DNA of 7,036 nt from Pseudomonadota bacterium (GTDB lineage Bacteria > Pseudomonadota > Alphaproteobacteria > Acetobacterales > Acetobacteraceae), in assembly GCA_021785335.1 (NCBI GenBank), contig JAJYFW010000089.1, forward strand, positions 1 through 7,036. Reading direction: 5' to 3'. The position numbers and the translations under genes are program-made. Shown piece after piece: positions 1 to 6,108 of this stretch (its first letter is position 1; each line of letters starts with the position of its first letter). The notes below the pieces were generated by a model. It had not been told where the DNA came from and made no database searches. It saw nothing but the letters and a program-made list of their open reading frames with translations.

Positions 1-850
1 CGCGCCGGGCGACGAGATCCTGATGCTGAGCCATGTCTATGGCGCGGTACGCAACACGGCGCACTACGTCGCGGAGCGGACCGGCGCTCGTCTGTTGGAG
101 GCCGCCCTGCCATGGCCCCGGCCGGACAAGGCGGGGATAGCGGCTAGCGTGGCCGCGACGATCACGCCGCGGACGCGGATCGCGGTGCTCGACCACATCA
201 CCTCGCCGAGCGCCGTGGCGGTGCCGATCGCGGAGATGGTGGCGCTGTGCCATGCCCGTGGTGTGCGCGTGCTGGTGGACGGGGCGCACGCGCCGGGCCA
301 CGTGGCGCTCGATGTCGCGGCAATCGGAGCGGACTGGTACACCGGCAACGCACATAAATGGCTGTTTGCGCCCAAGGGTTGCGCCTTTCTGCACGCGCGG
401 CGCGAGGCGCAGGCGAGGCTCCATCCGACGGTGATCAGCCACGGGCTCGGCCGCGGCTTCGTTGCGGAATTCGATTGGACCGGAACGATCGACCCGACCG
501 CTTACCTCGCGATCGGGGCGGCGCTGGATTTCCATGCCTCGCTCGGCGGCGCGGCGCTCATGGCTCGCAACGCGGCGCTGGCGGCGGCGGCCTCGGCGCG
601 GCTCGCGGCGCGGCTGGGTACCGAGACCGGGCATGGCAACGGCGTCTGCGGCGCGATGGCGACGGTGCGCGTGCCGGGCTCGGGCACCGCGGAGGCGGCG
701 CTGGCGCTGCGCGGGCGGCTGATGGATGCGGGTTGCGATGCGCCGGTGCACACGCTGGGCGGGGCGTTGTGGCTGCGGCTTTCCGCCCAGGCCTACAACG
801 AGGCAGCAGATTACGACCGGTTGGGGAATATTCTGCAATCCGTTCTATAG
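1..850 (+). CDS. Class V aminotransferase, isopenicillin-N-epimerase-like (5' partial)
   Basis: This is a fold-type I PLP enzyme of the class V aminotransferase family, in the branch often named isopenicillin N epimerase or cysteine desulfurase-like. The frame is open to the left edge, with its first full codon at base 2, so the N-terminus is outside the window. About 282 residues are visible; the family usually has 380-400, so roughly 100 are missing. Counting from base 2, the PLP-binding core is visible. D93 in VDGAHAPGH should pair with the pyridine nitrogen, H96 follows it, and the Schiff-base lysine is K119 in NAHKWLFAPKG. The opening GDEIL..HVYGAVRN block and LDHITSPSA are also typical. 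An internal ATG at base 23 exists but would cut into a conserved block, so it is not the start. The stop lies 23 bases before the dioxygenase, implying co-transcription. The substrate is unknown: the family includes epimerases, desulfurases, lyases and transaminases. Confidence 0.88.
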   Translation, partial: APGDEILMLSHVYGAVRNTAHYVAERTGARLLEAALPWPRPDKAGIAASVAATITPRTRIAVLDHITSPSAVAVPIAEMVALCHARGVRVLVDGAHAPGHVALDVAAIGADWYTGNAHKWLFAPKGCAFLHARREAQARLHPTVISHGLGRGFVAEFDWTGTIDPTAYLAIGAALDFHASLGGAALMARNAALAAAASARLAARLGTETGHGNGVCGAMATVRVPGSGTAEAALALRGRLMDAGCDAPVHTLGGALWLRLSAQAYNEAADYDRLGNILQSVL

Positions 851-861
851 GCTTTCACCAG

Positions 862-867
862 AGGAGG
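862..867 (+). promoter_or_regulatory. Ribosome binding site of the TauD/TfdA gene
   Basis: AGGAGG lies six bases before the ATG at 874. It is the best Shine-Dalgarno match on the + strand here, and it fixes the dioxygenase start at 874 even though the reading frame stays open for about 500 bases upstream, inside the aminotransferase gene. Confidence 0.85.
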
Positions 868-873
868 AAACGC

Positions 874-1764
874 ATGCTCGCCATTCGTCCCTCGAGCCCG
901 CTGGAGCGGCCGGACTTCTTTGGCGTGGTCACCGGCATCGACCTGCGCCGGCCGCTCGACGCCGCGAGCCTGGCAGCGATCGAGGCGGGAATGGATCGTT
1001 ACGCGGTGCTGCATTTCCCGGGGCAGGACATCAGCGATGGGCAGCAGCTCGCCTTCGGGCGCTGCTTCGGCGAACTGGAGCTGGCGACCGGGGACATCGC
1101 GCAGGGCGCGGAACGCCGGCTGGCGGAACCGCACCTCAACGACATCTCCAATCTCGGCAAGCATGGCGAGGTGCTGGCACGCGACGACCGGCGGCGGCTG
1201 TTCGGGCTCGGCAACATGCTCTGGCACAGCGACAGCAGCTTCAAGGCGACGCCGGCGAAATATTCCATCCTGTCGGCACGGGTGCTGACGAGCCGCGGCG
1301 GCAACACGGAGTTCGCGGACATGCGCGCGGCGTGGGACACGCTCGATGCCGCGACACGGACGGAGATCCGCGATCTCGTCGCCGAGCACAGCCAGCTCTA
1401 TTCGCGCGGCTCGCTCGGATTCGAGGACTGGACCGAGGCGGAGCGCGAGCACTGGCGGCCGGTGCCGCAGCGCCTGGTGCGGCGCCATCCCGTCACCGGA
1501 CGGCTCGCGCTCTACCTCGCGAGCCATGCCGGGGCGATCCGCGGCATGCCGGTGCCGGAGGCACGGATGTTGTTGCGCGATCTTACCGAACACGCGACAC
1601 AGCGGGAGCGCGTGCACGTGCATCGCTGGTCGCCGCACGACCTGGTGATGTGGGACAACCGCGTGACCATGCACCGCGCCCGCGCCTACCCCGCGAGCGA
1701 GGTGCGCGAGTTGCGGCGCACGACGGTCGCCGACGTGGCGCCGACGCTGGTGCAGGCTGCGTGA
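874..1764 (+). CDS. TauD/TfdA-family Fe(II)/2-oxoglutarate dioxygenase
   Basis: This 296-residue protein is a non-haem Fe(II)- and 2-oxoglutarate-dependent dioxygenase of the TauD/TfdA family. Such enzymes hydroxylate a substrate, often triggering cleavage, while turning 2-oxoglutarate into succinate and CO2. The iron-binding facial triad is intact: H118 and D120 in WHSDSSF, and H267 in VTMHRARAY. R282 sits 15 residues after the distal histidine, where TauD has its 2-oxoglutarate-binding arginine, and R278 matches the spacing of TauD's sulfonate-contacting arginine. The N-terminal half carries the usual GVVTGIDL and AVLHFPGQ blocks. Length is normal for the family. The start is set by AGGAGG six bases upstream. 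The stop overlaps the next gene's ATG in TGATG, so translation is probably coupled. The cytoplasmic substrate is not evident; candidates are sulfonates, aryloxyalkanoates or amino-acid derivatives. It is probably co-transcribed with the aminotransferase before it and the cyclase after it. Confidence 0.92.
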   Translation: MLAIRPSSPLERPDFFGVVTGIDLRRPLDAASLAAIEAGMDRYAVLHFPGQDISDGQQLAFGRCFGELELATGDIAQGAERRLAEPHLNDISNLGKHGEVLARDDRRRLFGLGNMLWHSDSSFKATPAKYSILSARVLTSRGGNTEFADMRAAWDTLDAATRTEIRDLVAEHSQLYSRGSLGFEDWTEAEREHWRPVPQRLVRRHPVTGRLALYLASHAGAIRGMPVPEARMLLRDLTEHATQRERVHVHRWSPHDLVMWDNRVTMHRARAYPASEVRELRRTTVADVAPTLVQAA

Positions 1765-2816
1765 TGGACACCGCACCGCGCTGGACGCGCCGCCCGCCGC
1801 GTTCGACCTGGGGCGACTGGGGGCCGGACGACCAGCTGGGCCGGCTCAACCTGCTGACGCGCGAGAAGGTGCTGCAGGGGATCGCGGAGGTGCGCGAGGG
1901 ACGGACCTTCTGCCTCTCGCTCCCGCTCGACTACCCCGGCGGCAACGTGCTGAACCCGCGGCGCAACCCGCCGGTGCTGGAGCCGACGCGGCGCGAGCAC
2001 GGCGCGCCCAACATGACCTATCCGCTGCGCTGCGACGACCCGACGGCGACCGACGTGATCTGCGACGACCGCGTGCTGCTCACCCTGCAGTACTCGACGC
2101 AATGGGACAGCCTCGCGCATGTCGGCCAGATGTTCGACGCGGACGGCGACGGCGTGCCGGAGGACCGGTTCTACAACGGCTATCGCGCCGGCGAGGACAT
2201 CGTGGGCCCGCTTGCCTGGAGCGGAACGGAGGCGCGCGAGACCGGGCGGGCGCCGGGCGCGTACCGGCTCGGGGTGGAGAACATGGCGGCCGCGTGCATG
2301 CAGGGCCGCGGCGTTCTGGTCGACCTGCTGGCGCATACCGGTCCGCGCGCCGAGATCGTCGGGTACGAGCGGCTGATGCGGATCATGGAGGCGGACCGCG
2401 TGGTGGTGGAACCAGGCGATTTCCTGCTGCTGCGCACCGGCTTCGCGGAGATGGTGCTCGGCATGGGCAGGCAGCCCGACCGGGAGAGGCTGTTTGCCTC
2501 CGCGCCGGCGCTCGACGGGCGCGACGACAGGCTGCTCGACTGGATCGGCGAAAGCGGCGTCGTGGCGGTGATCGCGGATAACTACGCGGTCGAGGCGCAT
2601 CCGGCGCGGCCCTGCGGGGAGGACGTCTGCGCCACCCTGCCGCTGCACGCGCATTGCCTGTTCCGGCTCGGCGTCTATCTCGGCGAGCTGTGGCACCTCA
2701 CGGCGCTGGCGGACTGGCTGCGTGAGGCGGGGCGCAGCCGGTTCCTGCTCACGGCGCCGCCGCTGCGCCTGCCCGGCGCGGTGGGCTCGCCGGCGACGCC
2801 GGTGGCGACAGTCTAG
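1764..2816 (+). CDS. Cyclase-family / kynurenine formamidase-like metal hydrolase
   Basis: This 350-residue protein belongs to the cyclase family (PF04199), which includes bacterial kynurenine formamidase and related metal-dependent amide or lactone hydrolases. The N-terminal WGDWGPDDQLGRLNLLT block is a hallmark of the long-form subgroup. The metal-binding segment reads QYSTQWDSLAHVG (about 109-121). It keeps D115 and H119 of the classical HxGTHxDxxxH motif, but Q109 and Q113 replace the first and second histidines. Further conserved blocks are YNGYRAG, the C-terminal LPLHAHCLFRLG with H295 and H297, and GELWHL with E308. The ATG overlaps the dioxygenase stop by one base, and no strong RBS is visible, which suggests coupled translation. 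KynB proper is shorter (about 210 residues), so assignment to tryptophan degradation is not justified. Hydrolysis of an amide, ester or lactone made by the neighbouring enzymes is a reasonable inference. Confidence 0.87.
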   Translation: MDTAPRWTRRPPRSTWGDWGPDDQLGRLNLLTREKVLQGIAEVREGRTFCLSLPLDYPGGNVLNPRRNPPVLEPTRREHGAPNMTYPLRCDDPTATDVICDDRVLLTLQYSTQWDSLAHVGQMFDADGDGVPEDRFYNGYRAGEDIVGPLAWSGTEARETGRAPGAYRLGVENMAAACMQGRGVLVDLLAHTGPRAEIVGYERLMRIMEADRVVVEPGDFLLLRTGFAEMVLGMGRQPDRERLFASAPALDGRDDRLLDWIGESGVVAVIADNYAVEAHPARPCGEDVCATLPLHAHCLFRLGVYLGELWHLTALADWLREAGRSRFLLTAPPLRLPGAVGSPATPVATV

Positions 2817-2864
2817 CCGCGCGGCGGCACGTGACACGAGCGCCGGCACGGGCTAGGCGGGCGC

Positions 2865-4502
2865 ATGCCCTGGCTGCGGATCAACGAACTTCGCCTTCCC
2901 CTCGACCATGAACCGGACGCGCTGCGCGAGGCGGTGCTGGCGCGTCTCGGCGTCGCGGCCGACGAGTTGCTCGCCCTCAGCCTGTTCCGCCGCGGCTGGG
3001 ACGCGCGCGGGCGCGGGCGGGTGCGGCTGGTCTACAGCGTGGACGTGGAGCTCCCGGCCGCCGCCGCCGGGCGGGTGCTGGCGGCGCACGAGAGCGACCG
3101 GGGCATCGTCCGCCGGCCGGACATGCGCTACCCCGGCGCGGGCCGCGCGCCGGCGGGTGCGCCGCGCCCGATCGTCGTGGGCGCCGGGCCCTGCGGGCTG
3201 TTCGCGGCGCTGATCCTCGCGCAGGCGGGGTTCCGGCCGATCGTCCTTGAGCGCGGACGGATGGTGCGCCAGCGGGCGAAGGACACCTGGGCGCTGTGGC
3301 GGCGCGGCGTGCTGACGCCGGAGAGCAACGTGCAGTTCGGCGAGGGTGGCGCCGGCACCTTCTCCGACGGCAAGCTGCATTCCGGCGTGAGCGACCCGCG
3401 CCACCTCGGACGCAAGGTGCTGGAGGAGTTCGTGCGCGCCGGCGCGCCGGAGGAGATCCTGGTCAGCGCGAAGCCGCATATCGGCACGTTCCGCCTGGTT
3501 TCCATGGTTGAGCACATCCGCGCGACGATCGAGGGGCTGGGCGGCGAGTACAGGTTCGAGGCGCGCGTCGATGATCTCGTCATCGAGACAACCGGCGGTG
3601 CGCGGCGGCTGCGCGGCCTGGTGCTCGCGGGCGGCGAGACGCTGCGCGCGGACCATGTGGTGCTCGCGCCCGGGCACAGCGCGCGCGACCTGTTCGCGCG
3701 GCTGCACGAGCGCGGCGTGGCGATGGAGGCGAAACCGCTGTCAATCGGCGTGCGCATCGAACATCCGCAGGGGATGATCGACCGCGCCCGCTTCGGCGCG
3801 GATGCGGGCAACCCGATCCTGGGTGCGGCCGACTACAAGCTGGTGCATCACGCGAGCAACGGGCGCGGCGTCTATTCCTTCTGCATGTGCCCGGGCGGCA
3901 CGGTGGTCGCCGCGACCTCCGAGCCCGGGCGCGTGGTGACCAACGGGATGAGCCAGTATTCGCGCAACGAACGCAACGCGAATGCGGGGATCGTGGTGGG
4001 CATCTCGCCCGCGGACTTTCCCGGGGGGCCGCTCGCTGGGATCGCGTTCCAGCGGCACTGGGAGAGCCTGGCCTTTGCCGCGGGCGGCGGAGGCTATCGC
4101 GCGCCGGCACAGCTTGTGGGCGATTTCCTGGCCGGGCGCGCCTCGACCGCGCTCGGGGACGTTGCGCCCTCGTATCGGCCTGGAGTGATGCCGACCGACC
4201 TTTCCGCCTGCCTGCCGGATTTCGCGATCGCCGCGATCCGCGAGGCGCTGCCGGCTTTCGCGCGGCGCATCCCTGGCTTCGACCGGGCGGACGCGGTGAT
4301 GACCGGGGTGGAGACGCGCACCTCCTCGCCGGTGCGCATCCTGCGCGGCGAGTGCGGCGAGAGCGTCAACACCGCGGGACTTTTTCCGGCGGGCGAAGGG
4401 GCGGGCTTCGCCGGCGGCATCCTGACGGCCGCGATCGACGGCATCCGTGCCGCGGAGGCGGTGGCCGCGACAATCCTCGGCGCGACAGCCAAGGCGGCAT
4501 GA
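2865..4502 (+). CDS. FAD-dependent dehydrogenase, COG2509-type NAD(P)/FAD oxidoreductase
   Basis: This 545-residue flavoprotein is of the uncharacterised FAD-dependent dehydrogenase type (COG2509). A small N-terminal alpha/beta domain (about 1-95) precedes the Rossmann dinucleotide fold. There, VVGAGPCG (104-111) is the GxGxxG loop and E129 in IVLERG is the acidic residue expected to bind the FAD ribose. The family signature FGEGGAGTFSDGKLHSG runs from about 158 to 174. Near the C-terminus come ETRTSSPVRI and GEGAGFAGG (510-518), where E511 is the expected second FAD contact. Length is as usual for the family. The ATG has only a loose AGGCGGG eight-to-ten bases upstream, and 48 bases separate it from the cyclase, so it may or may not share the upstream transcript. 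The stop overlaps the next start as ATGA, a coupling arrangement, but that next gene is broken. The electron donor and substrate are not known for the family. Confidence 0.9.
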   Translation: MPWLRINELRLPLDHEPDALREAVLARLGVAADELLALSLFRRGWDARGRGRVRLVYSVDVELPAAAAGRVLAAHESDRGIVRRPDMRYPGAGRAPAGAPRPIVVGAGPCGLFAALILAQAGFRPIVLERGRMVRQRAKDTWALWRRGVLTPESNVQFGEGGAGTFSDGKLHSGVSDPRHLGRKVLEEFVRAGAPEEILVSAKPHIGTFRLVSMVEHIRATIEGLGGEYRFEARVDDLVIETTGGARRLRGLVLAGGETLRADHVVLAPGHSARDLFARLHERGVAMEAKPLSIGVRIEHPQGMIDRARFGADAGNPILGAADYKLVHHASNGRGVYSFCMCPGGTVVAATSEPGRVVTNGMSQYSRNERNANAGIVVGISPADFPGGPLAGIAFQRHWESLAFAAGGGGYRAPAQLVGDFLAGRASTALGDVAPSYRPGVMPTDLSACLPDFAIAAIREALPAFARRIPGFDRADAVMTGVETRTSSPVRILRGECGESVNTAGLFPAGEGAGFAGGILTAAIDGIRAAEAVAATILGATAKAA

Positions 4503-4627
4503 ACTCAGGCTGCCCGGCGGGGCCACTCGCGGGGCTGCGGATCGTCGAGATGGCGGGCATCGGGCCAGTACCGTGATGCGGCATGCCGCTCGCCGATCTC
4601 GGCGCCGAGATCGTGATCGTGGACCGG
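4499..4627 (+). pseudogene. CaiB/BaiF family III CoA-transferase, 5' remnant with in-frame TGA
   Basis: The segment reads as the first 43 codons of a family III CoA-transferase, close to alpha-methylacyl-CoA racemases, with codon 26 (4574-4576) changed to TGA. Before the stop, GPLAGLRIVEMAGIGPVP is the standard N-terminal beta strand and loop. After it, in the same frame, CGMPLADLGAEIVIVDR is the standard continuation. Family members have a phenylalanine where the TGA sits (GPxPFCGMxLADLGAEV). The ATG overlaps the stop of the flavoprotein gene as ATGA, so the ancestral gene was probably translationally coupled to it. After about base 4627 the similarity ends, and the next bases are the 3' end of a gene on the other strand. 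The remaining roughly 330 or more codons of a normal transferase are absent. A short peptide could still be made but would not fold as an enzyme. Confidence 0.8.
4594..4613. repeat. 20-base perfect palindrome at the convergent junction
   Basis: CGATCTCGGCGCCGAGATCG is a perfect inverted repeat, with ten bases on each side and no spacer. It lies inside the CoA-transferase remnant, encoding part of the ADLGAEIV motif, just beyond the stop codons of the two convergent genes. No T-run follows on either strand, so it is not a classical intrinsic terminator. The motif-encoding sequence alone may explain it. Confidence 0.6.
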
Positions 4628-5452
4628 CTACTCGAGCGCGGAGCCGGCGGTGTTGCCCTGGCCGCGGCCCGGGGTCCAGACCGGGTCCGGAGCGCGCCAG
4701 AGGATGCGGTCGCCCATGGCCTCGGCGAGCGCCGCGGCCATGGCGTCGAGCAGGCGTTCGCCCTTTTCGGCTGTCGCGGGACGGGGATCGCCCATGACGC
4801 CGGTGGAAGGCGCGCGCTCCGAGAAGCTCCAGAAGCGGCTGAAGCCGGGGCGGGCAGGCACGCGCGGCGGCGCTTGACGCACCGCCTCCTCGAAGCGGTC
4901 CGTCTTCACCGCGTCGGCCATCATCGCGAGCATCACCGAGGTCTCCGCCTCGCAGGCGTGCTGCGGGCCCTTCGCGGTCTCGAGCTCGGCGGCGATGGCG
5001 TCGGCGGCGATGAACCAGGGCGTGGTGGCGACGATCGGCAGGCCGTATTCGACGGCGAGCTCCCGGGCGGCGACGGCGAGCGGGTCGATGTTGCCGCCAT
5101 GGCCGTTCACCAGCAGCAGGCGCGAGAAGCCGATGGCCCGCAGGCTGCGCGCAACGCCGGAAAGAACGCCACGGAACTCACTGAAACTGAGACTTATTGT
5201 TCCGCCGAACGGCAGGTGGTGCTCGCTCATGCCGCTCCACATGCCGGGCAGCACCAGGACCGGCATGCTCTCGGCGGCGATGCGCGCGGCGCGGACGGAG
5301 ATCTCCCAGGCGGTGCGCGTGTCGGTGATGACCGGCAGGTGCGGGCCGTGCTGTTCCAGAGAGCCTACGGGAAGCACGGCGAGCGCGTTGCCGCGCGCGG
5401 CGAGCGCGCGGATCTCCGGGCCCGTGCAGCGGGTCCAGTCAACCTCGGTCAT
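4628..5452 (-). CDS. Creatininase-family metal-dependent amidohydrolase
   Basis: This 274-residue protein is of the creatininase family (PF02633), cytoplasmic dinuclear-metal hydrolases acting on cyclic or linear amides. The family includes creatininase, formamide hydrolases of pyrimidine and riboflavin pathways, and MftE-type peptidases. Metal ligands are visible: E33 and H35 in PVGSLEQHGPHLP, D44 shortly after, H118 in NGHGGN, and E168 in HACEAETS. The NGHGGN form, in place of the NGHYEN that I recall for true creatininase, argues that the substrate is not creatinine. The usual HAGEAETS block carries cysteine (C167) in place of glycine. The ATG has a good GGAGG six bases upstream and lies 21 bases after the ankyrin gene's stop, so the two are probably co-transcribed. 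The tail after ATAEKGERLLDAMAAALAEA extends about 30 residues to a TAG that abuts the CoA-transferase remnant. Confidence 0.9.
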   Translation of the reverse strand: MTEVDWTRCTGPEIRALAARGNALAVLPVGSLEQHGPHLPVITDTRTAWEISVRAARIAAESMPVLVLPGMWSGMSEHHLPFGGTISLSFSEFRGVLSGVARSLRAIGFSRLLLVNGHGGNIDPLAVAARELAVEYGLPIVATTPWFIAADAIAAELETAKGPQHACEAETSVMLAMMADAVKTDRFEEAVRQAPPRVPARPGFSRFWSFSERAPSTGVMGDPRPATAEKGERLLDAMAAALAEAMGDRILWRAPDPVWTPGRGQGNTAGSALE

Positions 5453-5458
5453 GGACAG

Positions 5459-5463
5459 CCTCC
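5459..5463 (-). promoter_or_regulatory. Ribosome binding site of the creatininase-family gene
   Basis: On the minus strand GGAGG stands six bases before the ATG at 5452, in the 21-base gap after the ankyrin gene's stop. It supports this start and independent initiation within a shared transcript. Confidence 0.8.
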
Positions 5464-5473
5464 GTGCTGGCGT

Positions 5474-6061
5474 TCAGTGCTGGACTGGGCCGAAGCCCAG
5501 GAACCCGGCGGAGGGGTTCGGCACGCCCGGGTTGTTCGAGAGCCGGACCGGCTGGAAAGGGGCCGCACGCGGCGCCGGGGCTGGCGCCGGCGCTTGGCTC
5601 AGCACCGGGCCCGTGCGGTTCGCGGCGACTTCGCGGATGGGGCTGGCGGCGGGCGGCCTGGCACCCGGCGCGGGCTCGTTGCCCCGGGCGGAGAGCAGCA
5701 GGAAGGTGATGTCGTTGCGCGCGAGGTCGACCGAGAGCTGGATCGGCGTCTCGCCCAGCGCGTTGCGGGCGTTGAGGTCGGCGCCGCGGCTCAGCGCCTC
5801 CCGGGCGGCGGCGATGTCGCCGCGGTCGATGGCGTCGAATAGGGCGGCGTTGGGCGAGAGGTTAGGCGCTGCGTGCTGAGCGCCGATGATCGGGCCGGTG
5901 GATTGCGCGCCGGGCAGGCCGGGGGGCGCCGGCTCCGGCTTGTTGCCGACCTGGACATGCTGCTTGGGGCCGATCTGGCCCGCCGGCGGAATCGATTGGG
6001 CCACGGCCACGCCCGGCAGCAGCGCGGCCGCGGCGGCCAGCATGAGGAAGCGTTTACGCAT
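5474..6061 (-). CDS. Secreted proline-rich protein with a short ankyrin module
   Basis: This 195-residue protein has a clear Sec signal peptide: MRKRF, a hydrophobic stretch, then cleavage expected after VAVA (A21/Q22). It should therefore be periplasmic or secreted. The mature part begins with a Pro/Gly-rich linker (about 23-68). One and a half to two ankyrin-like repeats follow at about 71-127: NAALFDAIDRGDIAAAREAL, then GADLNARNALGETPIQLSV, then a degenerate end. After them comes another Pro/Ala-rich region with an APAPAPAP run, and a C-terminal NPSAGFLGFG block. Ankyrin repeats mediate protein contacts, and so few repeats probably serve as a docking module; the partner is unknown. No strong RBS precedes the ATG. 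The gene sits 47 bases after the TspO stop and 21 bases before the creatininase-family gene on the same strand. Confidence 0.8.
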   Translation of the reverse strand: MRKRFLMLAAAAALLPGVAVAQSIPPAGQIGPKQHVQVGNKPEPAPPGLPGAQSTGPIIGAQHAAPNLSPNAALFDAIDRGDIAAAREALSRGADLNARNALGETPIQLSVDLARNDITFLLLSARGNEPAPGARPPAASPIREVAANRTGPVLSQAPAPAPAPRAAPFQPVRLSNNPGVPNPSAGFLGFGPVQH

Positions 6062-6108
6062 GGGTGTCGTCTAGCAGCAACGCGGCGCGCTGCGAAGCGG
6101 GGTGGATG

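Noticed and set aside
811..1776. Long minus-strand open frame (321 codons) opposite the dioxygenase gene
   Set aside because: It is a shadow of the TauD/TfdA gene, with no motif, no RBS and atypical composition.
2791..2803. Inverted repeat CCGGCG-A-CGCCGG at the end of the cyclase gene as a terminator
   Set aside because: The one-base spacer cannot form a normal loop, it lies inside coding sequence, and no T-run follows.
1686..2849. Long minus-strand open frame (387 codons) opposite the cyclase gene
   Set aside because: It is antisense to a protein with clear family motifs, and its translation is an Arg/Ala/His-rich string with no recognisable domain. Such frames are expected in GC-rich DNA.
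2817..2864. Gap between the cyclase and flavoprotein genes as a promoter region
   Set aside because: It is only 48 bases of GC-rich sequence with no recognisable -35/-10 elements or operator. The only signal is a loose AGGCGGG before the ATG.
4574..4576. TGA as a possible selenocysteine codon or programmed readthrough in the CoA-transferase
   Set aside because: The family has phenylalanine here, not cysteine, and the rest of the gene is missing, so recoding would not yield an enzyme.
4583..5842. Long plus-strand open frame (419 codons) running from the CoA-transferase remnant across the creatininase and ankyrin genes
   Set aside because: Only its first 15 or so codons resemble a protein (the transferase motif). 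The rest is antisense to two well-supported minus-strand genes.
6062..6108. Hairpin (GCAGC/GCTGC arms) between TspO and the ankyrin gene as a terminator
   Set aside because: The stem is five or six pairs with a loop of about eight bases and no T-run follows on the minus strand, so it is too weak to call.
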